Below, piece after piece: positions 24,899 through 35,172 of a stretch of DNA of 64,000 nucleotides (its first letter is position 1; each line of letters starts with the position of its first letter). The position numbers and the translations under genes are program-made. The DNA lies in assembly GCF_020832205.1 (NCBI RefSeq), contig NZ_JAFIFD010000040.1:56109-120108 (forward strand). The letters run 5' to 3'. The DNA comes from Exiguobacterium sp. GTDB taxonomy: Bacteria > Bacillota > Bacilli > Exiguobacteriales > Exiguobacteriaceae. The notes under the pieces are model-generated. The model worked only from the letters and a program-made list of their open reading frames with translations. It did no database searches and was not told where the DNA came from.

Positions 24899-26641
24899 TT
24901 ACGCGTTATAAATCTTACCAGTAAGTGGGTCGATTGAAATCATTTGACCGTCACGGAGTGTGGCTGTCGCAGATTCAACACCGACGATCACTGGTTTACG
25001 GAGCGATGGTCCGACGATGCCGGCGTGGCTCGTCAATCCGCCGTCTTCCGTGATGATTCCAGCCGCTTTTTCGATCGCTGGCATCATTTCTTTATCTGTG
25101 AACGGTGCGACGAGGATCATCCCGTCTTTCGCTTTCGCGTTCGCTTCGTCCGCGTTTTTCGCGACGACAACTTCGCCGACGAGTCCGCGCTCACCGATTC
25201 CGCGCCCGTTTGCGAGGGCGTGGCCGACGATGTGGATTTTCATCATGTTCGTCGTTCCTGCAGTCGCAGCCGGGATACCTGCCGAGATGACGACGAGGTC
25301 GCCGTCTGTGACAAATCCAGCGTGACGTGCTGCTTCAGATGCTTGCACCAACATTTCATCCGTGTTGTTTGGCATCGTGTCAGCAATGATTGGGTATACA
25401 CCCCAAACGAGGTTCAACTGACGTGCTACGCGCTCTGATTCAGTGACCGCGATGATGTTCGCTTCTGGACGGTATTTTGCCGTACGGGCAGCTGTGTAAC
25501 CAGATTGCGTTGGTGTCAAGATCGCTTTCGCGTTCAAGTTGATCGCTGTGTGAGCAACCGCTTGTGAGATCGCATCCGTCACCGTGTGCTCGCTGCGCTT
25601 CTGACGATCTTTGAGCAAGTTTTTGTAGTCGAGCATGCGCTCTGTACGAACAGCGATCGCTGCTTGCATTTGAACTGACTCGATTGGGTAGTCACCAGCA
25701 GCCGTCTCACCTGAAAGCATGACCGCGTCTGTACCATCGAGGATGGCGTTGGCAACGTCTGATGCTTCCGCACGAGTCGGACGCGGGTTGCGTTGCATTG
25801 AATCAAGCATTTGTGTCGCTGTAATGACTGGTTTCCCGAGGTCGTTACACTTCTTGATCAACTCTTTTTGAACTGGTGTGACTTCTTCTGTCGGAATCTC
25901 GATACCGAGGTCTCCACGAGCGACCATCAAACCGTCAGAGATTGCCAAGATTTCTTCGATGTTGTCGACACCTTCTTGGTTTTCAATCTTCGGATAGATT
26001 TTAATGTGTGACGCATCGTGCTTCTCGAGAAGTTGACGAATCTCAACGACGTCAGACGCACGGCGAACGAACGATGCTGCGATGACATCGATGTCTTGTG
26101 AAATACCGAATTCGATGTCGGCGATATCTTTGTCTGTAAGGGCAGGAAGATTCACTTTGACGTTTGGCAAGTTAACGCCTTTCTTCGTCTTGATGATCCC
26201 TTCGTTTTCGATAAGGCAACGAAGCTCACGGTTCGGAAGTTTCTCAACGACAAGGAGACCGATCAATCCGTCATCGAGCATGATGCGTGAACCGACTTCA
26301 ACGTCTTCGTAAAGTCCTTCGTACGTGACCGAGAAACGGTCTTTCGTACCGACGATTTCTTCTGTCGAGACGATTGTCACTTCTTTACCTTTTTCAAGGA
26401 GTGCTTTGCCGTCTTCGAACGTATGCGTCCGAATCTCAGGACCTTTCGTGTCGAGAAGCACTGTCACGACTTTGCCAGCGGCACGCGATGCTTCACGGAT
26501 GTCACGGATACGGGCACCGTGCTCTTCGTAGTCACCGTGTGAGAAGTTAAGGCGAGCGACGTTCATACCGGCTTCAATCATTTCCGGAAGAAGTTTCTCT
26601 GAAGCTGGTCCAATCGTACATACAATTTTCGTTCTACGCAT
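24899..26641 (-). CDS. pyk: Pyruvate kinase with C-terminal PEP-utilising domain
   Basis: Last step of glycolysis: phosphoenolpyruvate plus ADP to pyruvate plus ATP. 580 residues. The TIM-barrel core has [12 protein letters not shown] at the start, the metal and PEP region [17 protein letters not shown] and the signature [12 protein letters not shown]. The extra C-terminal module (about 480-580) with [11 protein letters not shown], holding the PEP-utilising enzyme His, is the Bacillus/Staphylococcus form. ATG with AGGAGGT eight bases upstream. It follows pfkA by 91 bases, and the pair ends at a terminator. Confidence 0.97.
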   Translation of the reverse strand: MRRTKIVCTIGPASEKLLPEMIEAGMNVARLNFSHGDYEEHGARIRDIREASRAAGKVVTVLLDTKGPEIRTHTFEDGKALLEKGKEVTIVSTEEIVGTKDRFSVTYEGLYEDVEVGSRIMLDDGLIGLLVVEKLPNRELRCLIENEGIIKTKKGVNLPNVKVNLPALTDKDIADIEFGISQDIDVIAASFVRRASDVVEIRQLLEKHDASHIKIYPKIENQEGVDNIEEILAISDGLMVARGDLGIEIPTEEVTPVQKELIKKCNDLGKPVITATQMLDSMQRNPRPTRAEASDVANAILDGTDAVMLSGETAAGDYPIESVQMQAAIAVRTERMLDYKNLLKDRQKRSEHTVTDAISQAVAHTAINLNAKAILTPTQSGYTAARTAKYRPEANIIAVTESERVARQLNLVWGVYPIIADTMPNNTDEMLVQASEAARHAGFVTDGDLVVISAGIPAATAGTTNMMKIHIVGHALANGRGIGERGLVGEVVVAKNADEANAKAKDGMILVAPFTDKEMMPAIEKAAGIITEDGGLTSHAGIVGPSLRKPVIVGVESATATLRDGQMISIDPLTGKIYNA

Positions 26642-26732
26642 AAATAAAAACCTCCTAGGGGATGTTATTGCACTTACACACAGAAAACGGGGGGCCTGTG
26701 ACCTGATCCCGTCTCTGTGAAGTTCACTGTTC

Positions 26733-27713
<981 letters not shown>

Positions 27714-27740
27714 TTATGTGTTTTAACGAAATCTGAAAAT

Positions 27741-27770
27741 AAAATACCATGTCTGACCTTTGTTTTACAA
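27741..27770 (-). promoter_or_regulatory. Candidate pfkA promoter
   Basis: TTGTAA (27770-27765), an 18-base spacer and TATTTT (27746-27741), with TG two bases ahead of the -10 box (extended -10). Confidence 0.5.
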
Positions 27771-27850
27771 CACAAGTATGTGAAAAAAAAACAAGGGGTC
27801 CTCATTGAAACAGTCATTCGGTGAACGGTTGATTGTGAATGCGAAGCGGT

Positions 27851-27864
27851 TGTTACCGTTTTCA
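27851..27864 (-). promoter_or_regulatory. cre site upstream of pfkA
   Basis: Minus-strand TGAAAACGGTAACA fits the cre consensus TGWNANCGNTNWCA completely. It overlaps the accA stop codon and lies about 80 bases upstream of the candidate pfkA -35 box, a position compatible with CcpA activation rather than blockage (inference). Confidence 0.6.
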
Positions 27865-28797
27865 CGACCCAATTGTGCCAATTTGATGATATTTGTCGGC
27901 ACGACCGTTCAACAGTTCGGTTTGACCTTGTTGCACCAACTCGTTGATGTGTTGTGTTAATACAGGCTTCAAGAGTGATGACTGTAATGACACATCCATA
28001 TGCGCACCCCCGAACACTTCTGTGACGACTTCATCGACGATCCCTAATCCATACAAATCTTGTGCCGTGATCTTCATCGTTTCGGCTGCCCGTTCGGCCA
28101 GTTTCGCATCTTTCCATAGAAGCGCGGCCGCACCTTCCGGCGAGATGACCGAGTACGTGCTGTTCTCGAGCATGAGCAGACGGTCGCACACCCCGATGCC
28201 GAGCGCGCCGCCTGATCCGCCTTCCCCGATCACGACCGAGACGATCGGCGTTTTCAACGTCGCCATCTCGAACAAGTTCCGCGCAATCGCTTCACTTTGT
28301 CCGCGCTCTTCGGCCGCCTTACCCGGGTAAGCCCCTTTCGTATCGATGAACGTGATGATCGGACGGTTAAATTTCTCCGCTTGTTTCATGAACCGTAGCG
28401 CTTTTCGATACCCTTCCGGATGGGGCATCCCGAAATTGCGCGCCATGTTCTCTTTTGTGTTCCGGCCGCGTTGATGACCGATGATCGTCACGGGCATGCC
28501 TTCTAGTGTGGCAACGCCTGCGACGATGGCCGCATCGTCGTAGCCGTGGCGGTCGCCGTGGAGCTCGATAAAGTCCGGGAACAGCCGCTCGATGTAATCG
28601 AGTGTTGTCGGTCGTTTCGGGTTCCGTGCCAGTTGCACGCGATCCCACGGTTTCATATTCCCATAAATATCTTTTTCTAATCGGTGCAGCTTCGCTTCGA
28701 GATGCCGAATCTCACGGGACAAATCAATCCCTTTCGTCTCAGCCGTCTCACGCAGCTTCCCGAGCTGTTCATTCACTTCTTTGATTGGATCAAACAC
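27862..28797 (-). CDS. accA: Acetyl-CoA carboxylase carboxyltransferase subunit alpha
   Basis: With AccD transfers carboxyl from carboxybiotin to acetyl-CoA, the first step of fatty acid synthesis. [47 protein letters not shown] and the oxyanion-hole [14 protein letters not shown] are clear. I start at GTG 28797, six bases after GGGGGTG and aligned with the Bacillus N terminus; an ATG at 28815 is the alternative. It overlaps the accD stop by eight bases, so the subunits are translationally coupled. Confidence 0.94.
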   Translation of the reverse strand: MFDPIKEVNEQLGKLRETAETKGIDLSREIRHLEAKLHRLEKDIYGNMKPWDRVQLARNPKRPTTLDYIERLFPDFIELHGDRHGYDDAAIVAGVATLEGMPVTIIGHQRGRNTKENMARNFGMPHPEGYRKALRFMKQAEKFNRPIITFIDTKGAYPGKAAEERGQSEAIARNLFEMATLKTPIVSVVIGEGGSGGALGIGVCDRLLMLENSTYSVISPEGAAALLWKDAKLAERAAETMKITAQDLYGLGIVDEVVTEVFGGAHMDVSLQSSLLKPVLTQHINELVQQGQTELLNGRADKYHQIGTIGS

Positions 28798-29644
28798 GGT
28801 CCACACCCCCGCCATGTAACGTGATCATGTTGTGTAAAAACGAACGCATTTGTTCGCGATGGATGACGGCGTCCAACTGACCCGCTTCCAATAAGAATTC
28901 AGCCGTTTGGAAGTTGTCTGGCAACTTTTCACGAATCGTCTGCTCGATGATGCGGCGGCCGGCAAAACCGATCAACGCACCTGGTTCGGCCACGTTCAAG
29001 TCGCCTAGCATCGCAAAGCTTGCCGACACACCGCCTGTCGTCGGATGGGTCAAGTACGAGATATAGAGCAGGCCGGCTTCATCGTGTTGTTTCAATGCGA
29101 TCGACGTGTTCGCCATTTGCATGAGGCTGACCATCCCTTCTTGCATACGGGCACCGCCTGACGCGGTGAACAAGACGACCGGTAATCGTTCAGCCGTCGC
29201 TTGTCGAACAGCCGATGCGATCGCCTCCCCGACATAAGCTCCCATCGAGCCCATCCGGAACCTCGCGTCCATGACACAGACGACGAACGGATGGCCAGCG
29301 ATGCTTGCCCTGCCACAGACGACCGCTTCTTCGATTCCAGTTCGTTCCCTGTCTTTCGCTAACTTTTCTTCATAATCTGGAAAACCTAGTGGATTTGCTT
29401 TTACTTCCGGTCCCGGGAACTTCTCGAACGAACCGGTATCGACGAGCATCGAGATGCGCTCATCGGCACTTAACGGAAAATGGTAGCCACAGTCACACAC
29501 TTTATGGTTCTCGTTCAACTGTTTCGTATAATGCATATATTTACAAGATGGACATTTTGTCATCAGCCCTTGCGGCGCATCGATTTTCGGTTCTCGCTGA
29601 CGCAACGGCATGTATCGTTTTGGTTTCTTGAAAAAAGCAGTCAT
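28790..29644 (-). CDS. accD: Acetyl-CoA carboxylase carboxyltransferase subunit beta
   Basis: Partner of AccA, 284 residues. The N-terminal zinc ribbon has CPSC (about 31-34) and CDCG (about 50-53). The crotonase-type domain has [13 protein letters not shown] (about 157-169), [22 protein letters not shown] and [17 protein letters not shown]. Start ATG 29644 follows AGGGGGA. It lies 14 bases after the FadR-like regulator and overlaps accA, so the three form one operon. Confidence 0.96.
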   Translation of the reverse strand: MTAFFKKPKRYMPLRQREPKIDAPQGLMTKCPSCKYMHYTKQLNENHKVCDCGYHFPLSADERISMLVDTGSFEKFPGPEVKANPLGFPDYEEKLAKDRERTGIEEAVVCGRASIAGHPFVVCVMDARFRMGSMGAYVGEAIASAVRQATAERLPVVLFTASGGARMQEGMVSLMQMANTSIALKQHDEAGLLYISYLTHPTTGGVSASFAMLGDLNVAEPGALIGFAGRRIIEQTIREKLPDNFQTAEFLLEAGQLDAVIHREQMRSFLHNMITLHGGGVDRV

Positions 29645-29658
29645 CGCTTCCCCCTCGT

Positions 29659-30213
29659 TCATTCCGGCATCCCCACTTTACGCCACATCTCCAACAATTC
29701 CGTTCGTTCTTCTAACGTGTACAAGTCCCCCGTGTCCGTCCCTTCATAAAACCGGTTGACCTCGCTCCATATTCGGATGAACAACTCGTTCTTCAACCCG
29801 AAGACGAGCTGTTGACGAAAGAGCCGGTCCACTTCGAGGTTCGACTCGAGCGCCTGCACGCGCTCCGGGGTAGGCTCGACTTCCGAGAACGCCAAGCGCT
29901 CCAGCAACCGCAACATCTCGACGATGTCAGTCGCTTTCGTCTGTTTTGTCACGATGAACTCTGACAAAATTTCGATATAGCGGTGCCGGTCTTGTTCACA
30001 CAAGAACGTCCCCCCTCCGTGTCTCGTCTCGACGATGCCGAGAAAACTGAGGGCGCGCAGCGCTTCTCGTACCGAGGCCCGGCTGATCGAGAGCGTTTCC
30101 GCGAGCTCGCGTTCGGACGGAAGCCGATCGCCGGGCACGAGTGCTGCCTGGACGATCAATGAGCGGATTTTAGAAATGTTTTCGTGAAATGAGGATGCGT
30201 GTTTTCCATGCAT
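29659..30213 (-). CDS. GntR/FadR-family transcriptional regulator of the accDA operon
   Basis: DNA-binding regulator, 184 residues. The N-terminal winged helix (about 10-78) has LVPGDRLPSERELAETLSISRASVREALRAL and RHGGGTFL, the classical FadR-subfamily signature. The C-terminal domain (about 85-180) is helical and short for a full FCD ligand domain. Start ATG 30213 lies 12 bases after AAGGGAG; a TTG at 30225 abuts that site. It is the first gene of regulator-accD-accA. A FadR-type palindrome sits in its own promoter, suggesting autoregulation and control of fatty acid synthesis. The ligand is unknown. Confidence 0.85.
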   Translation of the reverse strand: MHGKHASSFHENISKIRSLIVQAALVPGDRLPSERELAETLSISRASVREALRALSFLGIVETRHGGGTFLCEQDRHRYIEILSEFIVTKQTKATDIVEMLRLLERLAFSEVEPTPERVQALESNLEVDRLFRQQLVFGLKNELFIRIWSEVNRFYEGTDTGDLYTLEERTELLEMWRKVGMPE

Positions 30214-30252
30214 CTGACCGTTCAACTCCCTTTTTAAATGGCATTATCTCTA

Positions 30253-30284
30253 AAGTGGTCAGACCAATTAAACAGATTATACCA
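30253..30284 (-). promoter_or_regulatory. Promoter and FadR-type operator of the accDA operon
   Basis: Extended -10 promoter TGGTATAAT at 30284-30276. Just downstream is AAGTGGTCAGACCAATT (plus strand 30253-30269), with core TGGTC-A-GACCA a perfect dyad that resembles the FadR consensus AActGGTCnGACCagTT. A repressor bound here would block early transcription. Confidence 0.72.
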
Positions 30285-30288
30285 CTTT

Positions 30289-33200
30289 TTATGACTTGGT
30301 ACTAGTTTTCGTGCCAGTCATTTTTGCGTCGACCCGCTTTAAAACGACGTCCGACTCGCCGAACCGTTTTCTGATCGCGACGAGCAACGCGTCAGTCGGG
30401 TTGACCGAATAGGCGGAAGCGAGTTGCTTCACTTCTTTCGAGTCTGAGAAGCGACAGACGACCGGTACATCACCCGGTGAAGTGTGTAACAATTCTTCAA
30501 GTTCAGGGAACGACTCGCGGCGCAACCGGACGAACAACGCTTGACCGTGTAGCGGTCGGACCCGTTCCACAATCAATTGCCGGCGGCCATCGCGTTCGTT
30601 CGGATGGACTTCAAGCAACAATACGTTCCCATTGTATAACGAGCGTTCGAACGTTTTATAGACGCGAGGGAAAACGACGACTTCGTCTTGCGTCACACCG
30701 TCATCGACCATCACGACACCCATATCTTCACTTTTTTTCGTCTTGAACGTCCGGACCTCATCGACGTAGACGATGACGAACCCTTTTTCCCCGTTCAACA
30801 CATCCTCCATCGTCACCGTCGAAACGCCGAGCGGGGCGATCGTCGTCAATGGAGAATGTACGATCCACGTCCCGAGCGCTTCCCGCTCTTCCTCCGACCA
30901 ATTCGGTTCGACCGGTTCGGTCCGCTTCAAGCCGAGCGAGGACAGTTCATCCGGGAGCAGATGTGTGTCCGCTTCTTCACGCAGACGCTCGACGGCAAGA
31001 AACGCCGCGCGGCGGTCGCCGTGGTACATGCGGTCAAGCGCACCGGCCCCGAGCAGCCGCCGCAGCTTCAACTGGTCTTTCGTCCCCCATTCCATCAACT
31101 CACGCAATCGGCTCACGTCCGTGAACTCGGTATGATGGGCAATCAAGCGCTCGACATCACGTTTCGTCAATCCTTGAATCGCTTTCAACCCGAGACGGAC
31201 GCCCGGTCCTTCTAGAAACGCCCCGGCCTCACCATGCAACACGTCTGGTGCGTAGACGGGGATTCTTCCTTTCCGCAACATACGCACGAGTTGATTCGTT
31301 TTTTCATACGTGACGAGATAAAAGATCCGCTCAAAATGAGCCTTCACGTAAGCGAGTCGATAACTGATCAAACTGTAGGCGACAGCGTGAGAACGGTTGA
31401 ACCCGTACCCGGCGAACTTCTCGATCCACGAAAACACGTGTTGCATCGATTCCAATCCGAACGTCGGGGCGGCCCGTTCTAAAAACCGAGCTTTCTCCAC
31501 GTCGATCGTCGTCGCGTCCTTTTTGGCGATGGCTCGGCGCACCAAGTCCGCCTCGGCATACGTATAGCCGGCCAGTTCACGTAACAGCCGCATCACTTGC
31601 TCTTGATAGACGAGCACCCCGTAAGTCGACGCCATCATCTCCCCGACGACCGGATGGACCGGTTGGTAAGGCATGCCGTGCTTCCGTTTCGCATACGTCT
31701 CGATGAATTGCATCGGTCCTGGGCGATAGAGCGACATCGTGACGACGATATCTTCAAACTCCGACGGCTTCACTTGCCGAAGCGCCTGCTTCATCCCTTC
31801 GGACTCGAACTGGAAGATTCCGTCCGTGTCCCCCCGGGCTAGCAGACGGAGCGTACGGGCATCGTTCAGCGGCACCGTCTTCAACGAGAACATGGCGTCT
31901 GCCTCTCGAATGAGCGCCTCCATGAGACGCAACTTCGTCAAATTGCGCAAGCCGAGCAAGTCGATCTTGAGCAGTCCTAACGCCTCGAGATCCTTCATAT
32001 TATATTGCGTCACTTGGTCACCGTCCGTAGGTTGCAACGGGGTCACGGCCTGCAAAGCCTCTCGGCTGAGGACGAGACCGGCGGCGTGGATGGACGATTG
32101 ACGCGGCAACCCTTCTAACTGGGCAGCGATCGCCAACAGTTGCGACCGCTTTTGGCTGCCGGCGAACCATTTCATCTTCGTCGGGTTCGCCATGATGCCG
32201 TTCAGTCCATCCTCCTTCACTTGTTTGCTCGCCGCCTGTCCTTCTTCGAGCGTCATTCCGAGCGCTCTGGCGACGTCACGGAGGGCAGCTTTCGCGCCGA
32301 ACGTGGCGAGCGTACCGATTTGGGCGGCATGGTGCGCTCCGTACTTGTCGAGCACGTAACGGACGACTTCTTCCCGGCGTTCATCTTCAAAATCCAAATC
32401 AATATCCGGCATCGATACCCGCTCCGGGTTCAAGAACCGCTCAAACAAGAGCTCGAAATGCACCGGATCGACTTCGGTGATGTCGAGGGCGAAACTGACG
32501 AGCGAGCCGGCGGCAGACCCTCGGCCCGGCCCGACTTCAATCGCTTGTTCTTTCGCGTAGCGGACGATGTCTTCAACGATGAGGAAGTAAGAGGCAAATC
32601 CGGTCCGCTCGATGACCTCGAGCTCGTAGCGGGCCCGCTCGATATACGGCTCGTGGAGCAACCCTTTCGCTTTCAACCGCTCCGCGACGAGTCGTTTCAG
32701 CCGCAAGAACGCATCAGGCAGTTCCGGAATGGCCGACTGGGCCATTGGCAGCTGTCGGACGGAGACGAGCGTCTCAAACCGATCTAGCTCTTCGAGTTCG
32801 CCATGCTCGAACCAATCGTTCATTTCACTCGGAAGACGGACGTATCGGCCTTTATGCTGTATATCTTCCGGCGAGAGCACATCTCCTTCCCCGATCGCGA
32901 GTAGGGCCCGATACGCTTCAAAGTCGTCCGGCCGCATATATGCCGTCTCCGGCGTCGGAATCAGGCGCACCCCGAGTTCTTCCCGCATCCCGCGCAACTG
33001 CTTCAACACGAGCGCTTGTTCTGTCGTCTGCGGGGAAGGGATTCCGAGCCAAAGCCGCTCTTCTGCCACGTAGTTGAGCAGCTGATGATACAGACGGCGG
33101 CGGTGCATCGGGTCGCTCGTCTTCCAATTTTCAGGCAAGACGATGATAGCGAGGTCGTTCGATTCCCTCATCGCGCCGTCTCCGGCGACTCGGTACAACT

Positions 33201-33459
33201 GTTCGATTTGCTGGTCTTCAAGCGCGTAGGCGAGAATCGACACGTCTAATCCATCGACGCTTAAGACGGTGCGCAGTCCGAAGACCGGTTTGACGCCGTA
33301 GCGATCGCATAAACGAAAAAACTGCGGCACTCCGAAGCAGGCGTCATCCGCAAGGGCAACCGCCTTGCTGCCGCGCTCCGCCATTTGCGCGACATACTGT
33401 TCGAGCCGAATCGTGCTCTGCATCAGGCTGAAGGCGGACCGAACGTTTAAATGAAGCAT
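30289..33459 (-). CDS. dnaE: DNA polymerase III alpha subunit DnaE
   Basis: Error-prone replicative polymerase that extends RNA primers on the lagging strand in Firmicutes. 1056 residues. An N-terminal PHP domain (1-~200) starts HLNVRSAFSL; the palm has GPGRGSAAGSLVSF and catalytic PDIDLDF (351-357, aspartates 352, 354 and 356); then DGIFQFESEGMKQAL, LYRPGPM, FAGYGFNRSHAVAYS, and a C-terminal OB fold (about 895-975). PHP metal residues look degraded (HLNVRS for HLHVHS). Start ATG 33459 after GAGGAGGGG. In Bacillus a malic enzyme gene follows; here the accDA regulator does. Confidence 0.95.
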   Translation of the reverse strand: MLHLNVRSAFSLMQSTIRLEQYVAQMAERGSKAVALADDACFGVPQFFRLCDRYGVKPVFGLRTVLSVDGLDVSILAYALEDQQIEQLYRVAGDGAMRESNDLAIIVLPENWKTSDPMHRRRLYHQLLNYVAEERLWLGIPSPQTTEQALVLKQLRGMREELGVRLIPTPETAYMRPDDFEAYRALLAIGEGDVLSPEDIQHKGRYVRLPSEMNDWFEHGELEELDRFETLVSVRQLPMAQSAIPELPDAFLRLKRLVAERLKAKGLLHEPYIERARYELEVIERTGFASYFLIVEDIVRYAKEQAIEVGPGRGSAAGSLVSFALDITEVDPVHFELLFERFLNPERVSMPDIDLDFEDERREEVVRYVLDKYGAHHAAQIGTLATFGAKAALRDVARALGMTLEEGQAASKQVKEDGLNGIMANPTKMKWFAGSQKRSQLLAIAAQLEGLPRQSSIHAAGLVLSREALQAVTPLQPTDGDQVTQYNMKDLEALGLLKIDLLGLRNLTKLRLMEALIREADAMFSLKTVPLNDARTLRLLARGDTDGIFQFESEGMKQALRQVKPSEFEDIVVTMSLYRPGPMQFIETYAKRKHGMPYQPVHPVVGEMMASTYGVLVYQEQVMRLLRELAGYTYAEADLVRRAIAKKDATTIDVEKARFLERAAPTFGLESMQHVFSWIEKFAGYGFNRSHAVAYSLISYRLAYVKAHFERIFYLVTYEKTNQLVRMLRKGRIPVYAPDVLHGEAGAFLEGPGVRLGLKAIQGLTKRDVERLIAHHTEFTDVSRLRELMEWGTKDQLKLRRLLGAGALDRMYHGDRRAAFLAVERLREEADTHLLPDELSSLGLKRTEPVEPNWSEEEREALGTWIVHSPLTTIAPLGVSTVTMEDVLNGEKGFVIVYVDEVRTFKTKKSEDMGVVMVDDGVTQDEVVVFPRVYKTFERSLYNGNVLLLEVHPNERDGRRQLIVERVRPLHGQALFVRLRRESFPELEELLHTSPGDVPVVCRFSDSKEVKQLASAYSVNPTDALLVAIRKRFGESDVVLKRVDAKMTGTKTSTKS

Positions 33460-33511
33460 GTGACCCCTCCTCTCTTTTTTCTTAATTTTCAAACTCATGT
33501 CACCACTTCTC

Positions 33512-33520
33512 TGATACAAT
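33512..33520 (+). promoter_or_regulatory. Extended -10 promoter of the 63-aa gene
   Basis: TGATACAAT, a TGnTACAAT extended -10 box, 40 bases before the start codon. No clear -35 box. Confidence 0.45.
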
Positions 33521-33561
33521 AATTATAGACATAACTCATCGTAAAAAGGGGGTAAAAGCGT

Positions 33562-33753
33562 ATGATTATTAATCGGGGACAAATCGCGCGCGACAAGCTA
33601 TCGGATTTACAGAACGGTCAGACCGTATTTGCCGACAGTCCTGAAATTATCGAACGGCTCCGCAAGTACATCACCGAATACCAACTTGATGTCGTTGAGG
33701 ATGTGACCGATCGCGGCACATGGTTCATTCCAAAATTAGAAGACACCAAATGA
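33562..33753 (+). CDS. Small hypothetical protein, 63 aa
   Basis: Not recognised. ATG 33562 with AAAGGGGGT upstream. Begins MIINRGQIARDKLSDLQNGQ and ends RGTWFIPKLEDTK. No signal, membrane segment or cysteine; predicted to be a small alpha/beta protein. It is divergent from dnaE and convergent with nrnA, with a hairpin overlapping its stop. Coding is supported by the ribosome site, an upstream -10 box and a terminator-like hairpin. Confidence 0.65.
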   Translation: MIINRGQIARDKLSDLQNGQTVFADSPEIIERLRKYITEYQLDVVEDVTDRGTWFIPKLEDTK

Positions 33754-33780
33754 AGAGAGCTGACACTGGTCAGCTCTCTT
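33753..33780. terminator. Bidirectional hairpin between the 63-aa gene and nrnA
   Basis: AAGAGAGCTGAC (33753-33764), loop ACTG, GTCAGCTCTCTT (33769-33780). T-rich sequence follows on the plus strand. The hairpin includes the last codons of nrnA. Confidence 0.65.
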
Positions 33781-34738
33781 CATTGTTTTCGAACGTATAT
33801 GGTCGTGCGACTTCATCGAGTGCGGCGATCACTTCATCCATCTCATCCCAACGGTCAATCGTGGCACCGGCCGCCATTTGGTGGCCGCCCCCGCGGTATC
33901 GTTTTGCCACGTCATTGATGACGGGACCTTTCGAGCGGATTCGGACACGGATCTCATCTTTGTTCTCGACAAACATGACCCAACACTTCAATCCTTCTAA
34001 CCCTGAGAAGCTATTGACGAGTTGTGAAGCTGCTTCCGGTGTCGCATGGAACGTCCGGAGCACGTCGGCGTCAATCTTGACGTACCCGACACCCGCCTCC
34101 GTCACTTGCACGTGTTGCAACACGTATCCTTGGAGCTGAAGCGTCGCCAAGTTCGTCTTGTACATTTGACGATACAAGCGGTTCGTGTCGATGCCGTAGG
34201 CGATCAGCTTCGCCGCGACTTCGAACGTGCGCGGCGTCGCATTGCGAAACTGGAAACGCCCCGTGTCCCCGACGATGCCCGCGAACAAGAGGAAGGCCGA
34301 CTCTTCGTCGAGAGGCATCTGCCACATCTCCGCGAGTTCGGCAATCATCTCCGACGTCGAACTGACCGTCGTGTCGACAATTTGGTGGGTCGCATACGGG
34401 TCTTCATCCGGGTGATGGTCAATTTTGATGACCGTCTTCCCTTTTAAGGCGTAAGGCCCGTCAATCCGTTCATGATTGGCCGTATCCAGGACGAGGACGA
34501 GCGCCTCATCGTACATGTCAGGTTCCACATGTTCCATCTTCCCTAAAAACTCTAAATCCCGTACGATGCCGCCGACGACGTACACTTTCTTCTCCGGATA
34601 CGCCTGTTCGATTATTCGTTTCAGTCCCAACTGACTGCCGAGGGCGTCAGGGTCCGGACGGACGTGACGATGAATCATGATCGTGTCCGCCGCCTCGATG
34701 GACGATTTGATAGTTGTTGCTTCTGGCCAATGTGCCAT
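33770..34738 (-). CDS. nrnA: DHH-family oligoribonuclease/pAp phosphatase NrnA
   Basis: Degrades 2-5-mer RNAs and dephosphorylates 3'-phosphoadenosine 5'-phosphate. 322 residues. DHH domain: HRHVRPDPDALGSQ, LDTAN, DHHPDEDPY and GIVGDTGRFQ hold the manganese ligands. The DHHA1 domain ends with RYRGGGHQMAAGATI. I start at ATG 34738, six bases after AGGA; an ATG two codons earlier touches the site. It lies upstream of ytpI/ytoI as B. subtilis ytqI does. Confidence 0.95.
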   Translation of the reverse strand: MAHWPEATTIKSSIEAADTIMIHRHVRPDPDALGSQLGLKRIIEQAYPEKKVYVVGGIVRDLEFLGKMEHVEPDMYDEALVLVLDTANHERIDGPYALKGKTVIKIDHHPDEDPYATHQIVDTTVSSTSEMIAELAEMWQMPLDEESAFLLFAGIVGDTGRFQFRNATPRTFEVAAKLIAYGIDTNRLYRQMYKTNLATLQLQGYVLQHVQVTEAGVGYVKIDADVLRTFHATPEAASQLVNSFSGLEGLKCWVMFVENKDEIRVRIRSKGPVINDVAKRYRGGGHQMAAGATIDRWDEMDEVIAALDEVARPYTFENNEES

Positions 34739-34814
34739 AGCCATTCCTCGCTTTCTTAGGGGTATTCTATGGTATGATGATAACAGATTACATGTGTGAA
34801 AGGGGTTTCTTCAC

Positions 34815-35129
34815 TTGGGTCAACTTTTAATCATCGGACTCATCTTGTTCGCGCTCGGGGCGTACTTCGTCTATAAGCGTCGCGCCTATCTTACGAAGAC
34901 GCCATATCGCAAGGCGTTATTCAACACGCAAGCGCTCATCTGGCTCAGCATGTTTTTAGCGCTGTTCGCCGTCAACCAGATGGTCGGCGGCCTCGGCCTC
35001 GACTCGACTGTCGGATGGATCGTCAGCATCGTCATGCTCGTCCTTGGTGTCGGCAACGCCATCGTCGGCTTCGTCCGTTACCGGAAACTATATCCACTCG
35101 CGGCCGAGGAGCCAATCAATCAATCTTAA
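34815..35129 (+). CDS. ytpI: YtpI-like membrane protein
   Basis: A 104-residue membrane protein of unknown role. TTG start at 34815 (MGQLLIIGLILF), nine bases after AAAGGGG. Three hydrophobic segments: about 2-18, 40-57 and 67-87. It is divergent from nrnA and convergent with the ytoI homologue, the same arrangement as ytpI in B. subtilis, which is the main basis for the name. Confidence 0.75.
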   Translation: MGQLLIIGLILFALGAYFVYKRRAYLTKTPYRKALFNTQALIWLSMFLALFAVNQMVGGLGLDSTVGWIVSIVMLVLGVGNAIVGFVRYRKLYPLAAEEPINQS

Positions 35130-35135
35130 TACCGA

Positions 35136-35168
35136 AAAATGAGCTGATGAATCGCATCAGCTCATTTT
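35136..35168. terminator. Bidirectional terminator between ytpI and ytoI
   Basis: Perfect 14-base stem AAAATGAGCTGATG with CATCAGCTCATTTT and a 5-base loop, A-rich and T-rich on each side. Confidence 0.85.
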
Positions 35169-35172
35169 ATAT

